DNA of 64,000 nucleotides from Ptychodera flava (Eukaryota > Hemichordata > Enteropneusta > Ptychoderidae): contig NC_091935.1 of NCBI RefSeq assembly GCF_041260155.1, positions 470,001-534,000 of the forward strand. Reading direction: 5' to 3'. The notes under the pieces are model-generated. The model had not been told where the DNA came from. It made no database searches and saw only the letters and a program-made list of their open reading frames with translations. Numbering within the stretch: position 1 is the stretch's first letter; each line of letters opens with the position of its first letter. Position numbers and translations under genes: made by a program. Below, one piece after another: positions 11,217-21,479 of this stretch.

Positions 11217-12744
11217 ACTTTTAGCATTTTGTCTTCTGAATTTTGGGTTTGCCAAGAAACTGCATATTAAAGATCAAAAAAATCTGCAAAAACTCACAAA
11301 TTATAGCTAATGGAACTTAAGATGAGGGTAATATTTGACGAGCTGCTACTAAGACTTTATTACATTTATGTGTGAAGGAAAGCAGTATCCTATATTATCA
11401 AGAACGAAGGTATGAGTAATAAAAAATATTGGTTTATATTAACTTTTTCATATTTTTTTACTCGTGATATGATCGTATCTCGAGAAGACTATGTGATATC
11501 GTCTAAGAAATACGTCTGACTGCAGGATGTGATAATTGACAAGTGATAGACACTCTATTCAAATGAAAATTGAAATACAAGATATGGAATAATGTTCTGG
11601 GATAATTGAATAATAAGTTCATAATAATAAGTCCTACTCAATATCGAGAGGAGCGTAAGTGTAGACTCCTGTTCTGTGAATAAAATCATGCCATATGATG
11701 CTTATACGAACGAAAATATTAGCACTATATCATATTAAACACAATTGGCAAATTCGCTTTTCTATACAAGTTTAGGTACTGTTCGTTTTGCCTTCTTTCG
11801 GATGATCTTATTGTAATGTTTTACCGACGTTATGATGGTCTTTCTAACGGTTATGTTTAATCGTAAATCCACCAAAGAAGAAATTCGCATCTGCTGTATC
11901 ATCGTCGTGACTATTCGGTATTGCATCGTCCATTACGTTTGTGATAACATTGACTTTTTACATATATTGATCAGAGAGTTTTATTGATCAAAGACTTTTA
12001 AATTTTCAAAGTCGTCGGCATATTTGGCAAAAGACGCCGTTCCAGTGTACAATAAAGATTTTATAACATTTGCATATCATGAAAGAATATCAATGTTGTA
12101 GCTGTACTGCTAGTTCACGTCACTTTATATTTCTGATATCTGGGCTAATAATTAACAAGCATTTTGAAGTTGGATCTAGCTGGCGGATGATCTTGCAAAT
12201 ATCTTCGCTCAGTTGTTTGTTGCAATGTTTTACGAGTTCAGATCCCATTTAAAGTTCTTCATCAAAGTCACGTTTCTAATCCCATTCAAGGAAGGTTTGT
12301 GGTAATATTGTTAGAAAGCCTAAGAGACATTCCCGATATCGGATACCCCCTCCATAGTGTCAGAGTTCTTCACAGCAGTGTTCAAGGCCTTGTAATCAGG
12401 CTCGCTTTGCTGTAATGAAAACAAGGCTAATGTATATCAGTGGCGGAACGGCGCGTAGTTCAGCCCAATACGATATTAGTGACCAGTTTACTGGCTGTAC
12501 TTGTTATATGAAGGATGAATTAAACGGGTCGATAAGTATGTTTGATACATATTCGCATGTATGGTATCGAAGTATGAATTATGACCGGCAAATCATGTGT
12601 ACTACCATATATAGGGCATGGCATATTTCCCTTAACCTGCAACCAATACTAAAGTATAATTTCATGTCTTCAAGCAAGAACTCTAACTTGCTATCCTACC
12701 TTTGAACACATGTGGCTATCTGATAAACATGCAAAAATTCTTAC
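11217..12744. other. Downstream part of the receptor locus, no exon recognised
   Basis: The receptor gene should continue here on the minus strand after the donor at 12,744. I searched the sequence by eye for kinase-type motifs and plausible phase-0 exons and found none I could defend. Confidence 0.4.
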
Positions 12745-12911
12745 CATTTTCTTCTCGAGGCCAGTATATAAAGTTTCGTCATTGTTTGCTTGCATTTGCT
12801 GAGATTGTGACGTTGACGCCTCTTTTCTGGACTGTTGAGTTAGGAATTTAATATAGTCGTACTGGTGCATCTCATCAGGGACATTCTCCTGTAGTTTAGC
12901 ATTTGTTTCTT
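12745..12911 (-). CDS. Receptor exon: cytoplasmic segment
   Basis: The last visible exon of the minus-strand receptor gene. The acceptor is ...catTACAG at 12,912-12,913 and the donor ATG|GTAAGAAT. It is 167 bp, entering in phase 1 and leaving in phase 0, which fits the preceding exon ending on a single G. It encodes EETNAKLQENVPDEMHQYDY, then IKFLTQQSRKEASTSQSQQM, ending NDETLYTGLEKKM. It is hydrophilic and rich in Gln/Ser/Glu, with tyrosines in YDYIKF and LYTGLE that could serve as phosphorylation sites (inference). The upstream intron stays open in this frame through a tetranucleotide array, which is why a much longer ORF appears. What follows (kinase or short tail) is unseen. Confidence 0.65.
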
Positions 12912-13044
12912 CTGTAATGATACCAGCAATATTGACATGAACATGTGACGACAGCACATTTGCAATGCGGCAACAAACTATTATCAACGATTCTAAAAAT
13001 ACTACTTTAAGTACATATATGCCAAACCATCCGAACCATCCATG

Positions 13045-13512
13045 TACGTATGTATGTATGTATGTATGTATGTATGTATGTATGTATGTATGTATGTATG
13101 TATGTATGTATGTATGTATGTATGTATGTATGTATGTATGTATGTATGTATGTATGTATGTATGTATGTATGTATGTATGTATGTATGTATGTATGTATG
13201 TATGTATGTATGTATGTATGTATGCATGCATGCATGCATGCATGCATGCATGCATGCATGCATGCATGCATGCATCCATGCATGCATGCATGTATGTATG
13301 CATGTATGTATGTATGTATGTATGTATGTATGTATGTATGTATGCATGCATGCATGCATGCATGCATGCATGCATGCATGCATGCATGCATGCATGCATG
13401 CACGCATGCACGCACGCATGTATGTATGTATGTATGTATGTATGTATGTATGTATGTATGTATGTATGTATGTATGTATGTATGTGTATGTATGTATGTA
13501 TGTATGTATGTG
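13045..13512. repeat. Compound (ATGT)n/(ATGC)n tetranucleotide array
   Basis: About 465 bp alternating in blocks: long (ATGT)n, (ATGC)n, short (ATGT)n, (ATGC)n with CACG variants, (ATGT)n. The unit has no stop codon in any frame on either strand, so long Tyr-Val-Cys-Met and His-Thr-Tyr-Ile frames appear on both strands. None is a gene. It lies in the intron between receptor exons at 13,738-13,802 and 12,745-12,911. Confidence 0.98.
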
Positions 13513-13654
13513 TCAAATGCATGATCAGGTCCGCTGCGAGTAATATGAGGATCCAAATGTTTAGTAACATACGAGGCGCCAAATGTAAAAAAATAATTTA
13601 CACAATCACCCTAATTTCAGAGATAGAACAGCTATGAAATGTATAAAGAGAGGA

Positions 13655-13659
<5 letters not shown>

Positions 13660-13729
<70 letters not shown>
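13660..13729. repeat. (TA)n microsatellite beside a splice donor
   Basis: About 70 bp of TA repeats that begin eight bases after the donor GTAAAGAG of the receptor exon ending at 13,738. Confidence 0.97.
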
Positions 13730-13730
<1 letters not shown>

Positions 13731-13737
13731 TCTTTAC

Positions 13738-13802
13738 CTAATACCGGCAAAGAAATTGCAGTTTCATCTTCTTCCTTGCTGAATGTATCCAAGTTTACTC
13801 TT
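13738..13802 (-). CDS. Receptor exon: juxtamembrane segment
   Basis: A 65-bp exon encoding roughly RVNLDTFSKEEDETAISLPV plus one residue. It enters in phase 2 and leaves in phase 1 (TTA G|GTAAAG). Both phases fit the neighbours: the transmembrane exon ends AGA CG| and the next exon begins |AA GAA. The acceptor chosen is ...ggtacAAG at 13,803-13,804, because only it gives the right phase and no stop; alternative AGs just upstream open frames with a stop. Short and acidic, with no known domain. The acceptor choice is the least certain part. Confidence 0.55.
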
Positions 13803-14013
13803 CTTGTACCTTTTGTCCCTCCCTAGGATTTTGTCTGCAGGTACAGAAATGTCACGTCATCAATTACCACTTTCACCAGAAAAAAAGGAAGGCTGATAGT
13901 TTATTTATGAGTAACAGATAAAAGGTTAGCTTATAGTAAATAGGCCTATATGTAAATAGAATATATAATAAATAATGCAAATATACACAAAATGAACGAC
14001 ATATTACTCTTAC

Positions 14014-14128
14014 CGTCTAACAATTACAACAAGAGCAATTCCAATGCACACGACTAATACTACAGCGATGATACTTGCAACCATAGCAATGATTGATAAA
14101 CTGTTACTTGTACTTTCATTGCTATCAT
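14014..14128 (-). CDS. Receptor exon: transmembrane segment
   Basis: The acceptor tgttttcCAG and donor CG|GTAAGAGT bound a 115-bp exon (phase 1 in, phase 2 out). It encodes DSNESTSNS, then a continuous hydrophobic stretch of about 27 residues containing IIAMVASIIAVVLVVCIGIA, then a basic RR stop-transfer end. This is a single-pass type I membrane anchor. A preceding Ser/Thr/Asn-rich stalk joins it to the third FN3 domain, whose last exon ends 28.6 kb upstream on a matching phase 1 G. Confidence 0.85.
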
Positions 14129-14159
14129 CTGGAAAACAGAAGGTAAATGTATGATTTTT

Positions 14160-14185
14160 ACTACTACTACTACTACTACTACTAC
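14160..14185. repeat. (ACT)n, 5' flank of LINE A
   Basis: About nine ACT/CTA units directly before the truncated 5' end of LINE A. Confidence 0.95.
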
Positions 14186-16553
14186 AAGATAGTATTTTCT
14201 ATGCCAACGACACAAACTCACCTCTGGGTATTGTTGCTCTAGACCAGGAAAAGGCTTTTGACCGTGTCAGTCATGATTACCTTTTTAAAACTCTGAGCTC
14301 TTTTGGTTTTGGCCCCCGCTTTATTAATTACATTAAAACTCTCTACACAGATATTCAGTCAGTTTTAAAGATAAATAGTTCCATTACCGCTCCAATTTCA
14401 ATTAATCGTGGGATTCGTCAAGGTTGCTCACTTTCTGGTCAACTTTATGTGATTGCCTTAGAACCATTTTTAGATAAGCTTAGGAATAACAGTAACATAA
14501 GGGGATTGATAATACCAGAAACTCCTAGTCCTACATGCCTTTCTGCGTATGCCGACGATGTTGAAGCTTTTATTACTAGAGATGAAGATTTTAGTAACTT
14601 AAAGTCCACTCTTAAGTTATATGAAAATGCGTCTAATGCAAAAGTTAACCTCAAGAAATCTGAAGGTCTCTGGGCTGGTAGTTGGCGAAATCGTACTGAC
14701 ACGCCATTAAATATCAAATGGAACTCAACAGGTTAAAACTGCTCAGTGTGTATGTTGGTAACTCAAATAATTATTGTCAGAAAAATTGGTCTGAATTAGT
14801 GAACATCACTGAAAACAAGGTGAAATTTTGGTCGTCTTTTGCACCTGGCATGTCTTACAGAGGTCGTGTTTTAGTCATTAATCAGCTCATTGCATCAAAA
14901 TTACTTCACAGATTGACTTGTACAACTCCCGATGTTCAAACTTTTTCTTACCTTCAAACCCTTTTTCTGAGATTTTTCTGGCAAGGACGTCATTGGATTC
15001 CTTCAGAAACACTGTATTTACCTCTCATTCAAGGTGGCCAAGGCCTTATTCATCTTAAAACTCGTTGTATTTCTTTACGTCTCAGTTACATTCAAAAGTA
15101 TTTGTATCAGGATGTTCATCATCCGTCGTATTATTTCACAGATTTTTATTTTAGAAGAGTTGGTGGTCTCAATTATGACAAACAGTTACTTCTCACGACT
15201 GACATTGATATTTGTAATACTGCTATTCCTGCTTTTCATCGTGATTTGTTAAATTGTTGGAATTCTGTTGACAAAATTCGTAAAGGAATTCCACTGAGTG
15301 TTCCTGACATTCTTAAAGAGCCTCTTTTTCAAAACCCACTCATTGTGCATCCCGTTCATAAGTCTCCTTTTACTGTACCAGCCTTTGTCAACGCTCAAGT
15401 TACAACTATAGGTGATCTTTTCAATACTGTGGAAAATCGTTGGTTAACTTCTTCAGATTTGTGTGATAGAGTTGCGATTCATTCACAGCGTATTATTTCT
15501 ATGTCTTTACAATGTGTTTACAAGGCTATTCCTATTCGTTTGAAATCCGTCATTGAAAATCAATGTGCCAGATACTGTGTATTCTTTTCAGCTGCAACAT
15601 TCTACAGAGCACAATTATTTTCTGTGTAAAATAGAGAAAGGTGCAATTTACAAGTACTTGATAATGGTTCATCATTATGCATGTTTACCAGACAGATTAG
15701 ACACCATCTGGAGGGACATTTTGAGTATTCCACATTCCATCAAACCCAACTTTGCTTCATGTTATTGTGATCCCATCATAAAGAAAGAAGGGGATTTACA
15801 ATGGCGCATTATGCACGGAGCCTATCAAACTAGTTCTTTTTTGTTCCGTGCTGGTTTTCGTTCAGATGCCAACTGTTCTCTCTGTAATGATATTGATTCA
15901 CTTTTACATACTTTCCTTGAGTGTCCAAACATTCAACCGCTTCTAGGTGTTATTTCCACTATAACATCTCGTTTAGTTTTACCTGGACAAGCTGTAAACA
16001 TTGCATGGTTTTTCATTAATCCTCCTGTTAAAAACTCTGTATTTATTCATAGACGTGCAATGTCTCTCTTTGTTTACCTTTCTACAATGGCTAAGTTGTG
16101 TATCCATTTAGCAAGAAGAAATGTATTTAGAAATCAGGGTCCTGTTGATCCTTTAGACATATTTAAAAGCAAGATTTTTTCCAGATTGAGACTTGAATTG
16201 AGTATCATCGTCTAAATGAAAATTTACATTCTTTTAATAGTATTTGGGCTTTTGATGATATTCTTTGTGACACTCATGATGGTCAACTCAATTTTCACAT
16301 TTAAGAAACTTCCCTCCTTTTGTGCATCGCTAGGTTGTGTCACCTTTGAATTATTATGTGATTTGTTTAAGATATGTCTTTCTTGCTGACATTTGCTATT
16401 GTCTTCATGACGTTTTCTGTTCAATGCCGACCATCACTTTGTAGTGATTTTCTTTTATTTGTATCTAATATTTCCTTTGGTTCCTGGCAATGTAAAAATT
16501 TCATTTTACAGTTTTAGTATGTAGGAACCTATGTGAAATAAAGATATTTGAAA
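14186..16553 (+). pseudogene. LINE A: 5'-truncated Tx1/L1-like retrotransposon ORF2
   Basis: It starts inside the RT domain (IVALDQEKAFDRVSHDY near 14,230), continues NRGIRQGCSLSGQLYV, then SAYADDVEAF (14,541-14,570), and runs to a stop at 16,302-16,304. It ends in a 3' UTR and ...gatatttgaaa before (ACT)n. The C-terminal region has the Cys-His cluster CSLCNDIDSLLHTFLEC near 15,880-15,925. Three single-base frameshifts (about 14,733, 15,570-15,610 and 16,190) break the frame. It is closely related to LINE B but clearly diverged. The missing ORF1, endonuclease and first RT blocks reflect ordinary 5' truncation during target-primed insertion (known for LINEs). Confidence 0.9.

Positions 16554-16597
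<44 letters not shown>
16554..16597. repeat. (ACT)n between LINE A and LINE B
   Basis: About 15 ACT units forming both the 3' junction of LINE A and the 5' junction of LINE B. Confidence 0.97.
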
Positions 16598-17119
16598 AGT
16601 GAAGACGTGTGTATGAGGTGCTCCGTATCAACGCAAGATTTTGGTTGACTGAGAAGACATCCCTCGCCAATCTTCACTGATTTGTGTTGTCATCGAGTTC
16701 TACTTTCGGTTAGTTGTCATTTTTGTTGTTTTTGGTCGGATTTGTGGTCGATTTTGTTGGATTCTATCTTTGCCGAGGCCGGGCAAGGCCAGTGACGCAA
16801 GATGGCGTCCGCAAGCCAGGTGTTCAGAGGTCTCACTCGAAAGCATGGTTTGAAATGTTCATCTGTTGAGGGTGTGAGAGTTGAGACATATGTAGAAGAA
16901 ATTGCAAAAATCACGGGACCTGGAAATATTATCGCTGCGTCTCGTGTCAATGGTGCAGGGCACCATTTTACTACTGGTATAGCCACAAACTGATGACGTC
17001 AAATCGCCGTACACAAAACACAGACGCCCCGTATTTGCGGCACTGACTAACTAATAAGATTAAAATAATATAAATGTGCACTTTCTTCAAATCACTGTCA
17101 CAATTTCCGACTGCTTAGT

Positions 17120-17268
17120 TTTTGTATCGGGTGAAGTACAGTGGGGGCCAGGAATTGGGGTTAGCTGACCAAATTGTCGGAACGGAGCGAGCGAAGCGAG
17201 CGGAGTTCCGACAATTTGGTCAGCTAACCCCAATTCCTGGCTCCCACTGTGCTTCACCCGACACAAAA
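17120..17268. repeat. Long palindrome in the Merlin 5' region
   Basis: Mirror sum 34,388, near-perfect arms of about 65 bp. Apex: GGAG-CGAG-C-GAA-G-CGAG-CGGA (17,184-17,204), which contains GCGAAGC (17,191-17,197), a heptamer known to form an unusually stable DNA mini-hairpin. The second Merlin copy has only the left arm (30,385-30,446). Confidence 0.9.
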
Positions 17269-17845
17269 TCAAGCAAATGAAGACCATCACAGACTTTTTA
17301 GGGTTAGGGTTAGTTAGTTCATGTGATCGCGGCAATAATCCGTCTCATTCCAGGTACAATATGTCCTCTCTCACGTTTTATTCAGCAAATTTTTATCATG
17401 TACAAACTGACCCCGACGGCAATGGCCATATTGACCCCTTTTCAATACCGCACTTGCCAAAGACGGCATCATCTTACGTAACAGAAACCAGCGTACATTG
17501 AAATGCAAATAGCAATCGATATAACGGACCCCAAAAAACTTTCTCTGCTTTCATTTGCATACTTTTCTGACACACTAAAATTCACACCTGCATTGTTTCA
17601 CCGTACACTATAAAAAGCCGGCATAGGCTGCACACTGTCTCTTTCTGGCTGCTTTGCTGCTATCAGAAATATTAGACGAACCTGATAGCTTTCACTATAT
17701 TTTCACTATAATTTCAAAGGCATACAATATACGTAAGTCAAACAGTAATAATATTCGTCACCAGGATTTCTGTTTTATACTCAATAATGCACTCCTGGCG
17801 CTGTAATGTTTCATGCATTCCTATCTTTTCTCTTTTAGATACACC

Positions 17846-18768
17846 ATGGCACAGCGTGCAGTGTTGGGAGCAATTGGTTGTTCTTTTCCGTTAACTCTTC
17901 GTGATTTATTTCTTCAAGTCACGCCGGATGAACAAACCGCTGTAGAATGGTGTCAAAAGAATGGCCTGTTACACAAGAGGCGCAACTGTCAGTGCGGCAG
18001 AGATATGAGGTTGCGTCGCCGGAGTGGCCGGGATACATACCATTGGTGCTGTCCCGACCGCTCTTGCGGCGCAGCTATTTCAGTCCGCACTGACAGTTGG
18101 TTTCATTTATGCCATTTACCTTTTGTCACCATTCTACAGTTGATGTATTTTGGTGTTTTAAGTTTTCAGTTACTGATACTTCTTTTCAGTTGTCCATCTC
18201 TTCAAAATCTGTTGTGGATTGGTTTAATTTCTGTCGTGAGATTTGTTTTCTTTATCTTCGCGATCATGCCTCCGAACAGGTTGGTGGCCCCGGCTGTATT
18301 GTGGAAATTGATGAATCTAAGTTCGGAAAGTCCAAATACAGTCGGGGTCGACACCGTGATGGACACTGGGTCTTTGGAGGCATCGATCGCGATTCTTCAG
18401 CTTGCTTTCTCATATCTGTTGACCGGCGTGATGCGAATACCTTAATTCCTTTGATTTATCGATTTGTTCGTCCAGGTTCTACTATTATTTCTGATGAATG
18501 GAGGGCTTATTCTTCGTTGTCCAGGTCTCCTCAGTTCTCTCATTTGACCGTTAATCATTCTCTTCATTTTGTGGATCCTCAAACCTTCGCCCACACCAAC
18601 ACCGTGGAAGGCATGTGGATGCATGCCAAGCGAAGGGTGGGGTACACATCTTCAGATTTATTTCCAACTTATCTTTATGAGTTTATGTGGCGGAAGCGTT
18701 TCGGCGATAAAGCTCACGCGTGGATGTCACTTGTTCAACATATTTCAGTTCTTTATCCTTTCAGTTAA
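17846..18768 (+). pseudogene. Merlin transposase (DDE_Tnp_IS1595 / ISXO2-like)
   Basis: The start is placed at MAQRAVLGAIGCSFPLTLRD (17,846), after a tcttttag that may be an intron acceptor. A zinc-ribbon-like cluster CQCGRDMRLRRRSGRDTYHW followed by CCPDRSC lies at 17,987-18,065. The catalytic triad is readable: D in VEIDESKFGKS (18,310), D in ISDEWRAYSS (18,493) and E in NTVEGMWMHAKRR (18,607). The 3' end YLYEFMWRKRFGD is also typical of the family. A single-base frameshift near 18,150 separates the N-terminal from the catalytic frame, so the copy is probably inactive. The length (~305 aa) is usual for Merlin. Confidence 0.88.
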
Positions 18769-19624
18769 CAGCCCCTTCATCGACCCAACACTGCACTTTA
18801 AACAGCTAGCGTATTGTGCCAAAGTTTTTCAGATGGTGTCAAAACTAAAACGACAAAGTCAACAGTTTAGGAGGCCACTAACGTCGATGTGATGTGTGAC
18901 ACTGGTAATGCACAAACCACATGAAGAAATGAGTTCATACTACTGACAATATGGACGCTACATCATATTGGTAGCGGATTTTGTCTACTTCTGTACTTCA
19001 TGCACTTCGTCAATTGGTAAAAAACCGAAGTAACAAGCCCCTGATAGTGACTGTATGGACCGTGCATTGTGACATTGACAGCCAATTTATTTTTCGCTTC
19101 AGTACTGAATTGACTTCGTCATTTGGCGGAATTTTATAATGTAATTGTCGTAGTATGTTTCACGAATTGTTCTTCACATTTTCATCCACAATAGGAATGA
19201 AATATTGCATTTCACATATGCTAACTGATGAACATCTTTTATAAATTATATTATGTCAAAAATGGAACACATATCTTTTATATTGTAAAAAAAAGGCAGC
19301 AAACAATTCAACAATAAATATCAAACACACATGTAACAATAAATAAAGTATCTTAAAGAAGCTACAGTTTTTCAATAACTGTGTGAACACACCAAGTAAT
19401 ATGGGAAAAAATCACAAATTATGTGCACAACAAAGACGAAAATAAAAAAAAATCAACACAAACAATAAAGAAACGAATACACTACCATGAATTCAATAAA
19501 AGAAAGAAAACGTAAATGAATTTAAATGTGCATTAAATGTGAACATTATAAATTAACCAGTTCCTGTTCACCATTATCATACTAATGTTTATATTAAACA
19601 TTGCATCCCCTTCCTGCAACTTGT

Positions 19625-19695
19625 TCTCGTGGAGTACAGGTTATAGGTATAGTGGTTCACATGCTGAAGGTCCTGGGTTCGAGTCCCGGCGGTAG
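19625..19695 (+). other. tRNA-like segment (pol III B box) inside Merlin copy 1
   Basis: GGTTCGAGTCC forms a B box, and the surrounding CTGGG-TTCGAGT-CCCGG (from about 19,670) folds as a perfect T-arm. The upstream tataggtatagtggttca is a degenerate A-box-like stretch. I see no full cloverleaf, so this is a tRNA-derived remnant rather than a gene. Merlin copy 2 retains a shortened version near 39,645. Confidence 0.4.
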
Positions 19696-21479
19696 CATAA
19701 GGTGTTATAAAAATATACTAACTTTATAATTAATGCTTTCTCTCTCTCGCTAATCAACTGTTTCTTCCACATAGGTGTATAGATGGCTGAAGAAGATATA
19801 GACATAGACATAGATAGACTTGAGATAGTAGTAGAATTAGAGAGAGCATAGACAGCAATAGTGAAAATTGGGACCCTTCTTTTCAATCATTTCCCCCTAA
19901 GTTTCCAAGCCCCCATTCCTAACTCTTACCCCCAAAATAATTTATCGCCCCTTTTAGAACGTAACCTTTGACCTCATTTCCATAAGTACGCACATCTTTG
20001 ACGTCATCAGTTTGTGGCTATACCAGTTGTAAAATGGTGCCTATGGTGCAGTAATTGTGTTTTTTAAGTTCAACTAGTTGGGTCGAAACCGTTTGTTTAG
20101 ACGGATTTGAACTAGATGGTTGTTGGGTTTCGACAGAACCCTTGGTGAAACCCGCAACAAAGGTCATACTTTCGGGAGTACCTCCCTTTATTCCAAACCA
20201 AGTTCTCATAAATGAACTAAACAAGTGTGGTAGAGTTGTTGGAGGAGTTAAGACCATTCCTTTAGGCTGCAAGTCGGAAAGATTGAAACATGTCAAATCT
20301 TTCCGACGTCAAATGTATATTCTGCCAACAGTCACTGATGATGAATTATTGGAATGTTACCATGTTACGTTTGAGGACAAAATTTATCGTATTTATTTGT
20401 CATTTGATGAATTGAGATGTTTTAACTGTCATAAGATTGGTCATATAAAAAGCAATTGTCCTGGGTCTGAGACAATCGTTGAAAAGGAAAATGCTAAAGA
20501 TAATCAGGAAAAAACGAGCGGGAAAGATGAATACAATATCGAAAACGCCACTGATATGGTTGACGAAAATGAATATGCAATGATGGAAAATATTCAACGC
20601 TATGGTACACCTGTTATTAACAATGAAGTAGCCAACAATGACAAAGTGATGACGTAAGCGATAATATGCACGGTGAGAGCTCGGCCATCACTGCTGATAA
20701 AAATACCGATGACAAACGTAACAATACGACACAAAGTGACACAGGTGATAAAGATGACGTTTCAATATTATCGACCAATGACAATAGCGAGTCTATCTCA
20801 AAAAAAGGTGACACATTACTGAAACTTAACAATGGCGACACTTCAATAGAAAACGTTAACGAGATGGAAACCGACATCAAAGAAAACCCTCCTGCAAACG
20901 ATAAAAAATCTGCTAACGAAAAGGCGCTCCCATCAGAGATTATCCCTACCGATAAGGCCAACTATAGTGTCGAAGAGAGGGTACTAACCCCTCCTTCACC
21001 TTTCCCACCCTCTCCCACCTTTTCGCCAGCCTCAGATTACCCCACTTCGTCTGATTCTCAACAACCAATTTCCGTTCAGCTTTCTGATTCGTCTCTTCCC
21101 GGTCCATCAACTCTCTTTAGTGAAGACGTCAGTATCTCTCAAGATCTTGTTGCTACTCCTCGTCAAGAAGATGATCACGATGAAACGACGTCTATGACAT
21201 CAGAACTATCCGATATTTCCCAGACCTTTGAAAATCACCGTCAGTTACCGTCCTCTCAATCAATTGAAGAGTTCCTTGAGGATACTCTTCACTCAAAGAA
21301 AATAATTACCAGATGCATCGAGTTTTGTCCGGATCTGAAACTTTTAATCACTGCTTTCAATAAATATCGTAAATCCCAACCTTTAACTGGAGCTCAAAAT
21401 GCACGTGTTCAAAAATTAGCTCTAAAGTAAAGCAGCATATCAAAACCACTGGTAAATTCGTCTATTAACTTTCTCCGCT

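Larger units (their letters stand above)
16959..20041 (+). mobile_element. Merlin DNA transposon, copy 1
   Basis: A 3.08-kb element with terminal inverted repeats. The left end is GGCACCATTTTAC, continuing into tggtatagccacaaactgat. The right end is the mirror image of that, ending GTAAAATGGTGCC. The target ATGGTGCAG occurs before the left end (16,950-16,958) and again at 20,043-20,051, with one extra T at the right junction. Merlin transposons make 8-9 bp duplications, so this fits. It contains a transposase gene, a long palindrome near the left end and a tRNA-like segment near the right end. It interrupts ORF1 of LINE B, so it is younger than that LINE. Confidence 0.9.
16802..21430 (+). pseudogene. 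LINE B ORF1, nucleic-acid-binding protein, split by Merlin
   Basis: Part one (16,802-16,958) starts MASASQVFRGLTRKHGLKCS. It includes VEEIAKITGPGNIIAASRVN, the conserved N-terminal block of Tx1/L1-like fish and invertebrate ORF1 proteins. The frame resumes at 20,043 after the Merlin insertion. A T-run frameshift near 20,060 precedes VILSGVPPFIPNQVLINELN, then IPLGCKSERLKHV and a CCHC zinc knuckle CFNCHKIGHIKSNC (about 20,420-20,462). A further frameshift near 20,640 precedes a long Asp/Ser/Thr/Pro-rich tail ending at 21,430. The role is RNA binding and packaging of the element's transcript (family knowledge). Broken by insertion and at least two indels. Confidence 0.85.

Noticed and set aside
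1..12744. Tyrosine kinase domain for the receptor
   Set aside because: Expected downstream if the gene is Tie-like, but no HRDLAARN, DFG or glycine-loop coding could be found on the minus strand. Left unclaimed.
12965..13637. Long plus and minus ORFs of Tyr-Val-Cys-Met or His-Thr-Tyr-Ile repeats
   Set aside because: Pure translation of the ATGT/ATGC array, which lacks stops in all frames. Only the 12,745-12,911 part is a real exon.
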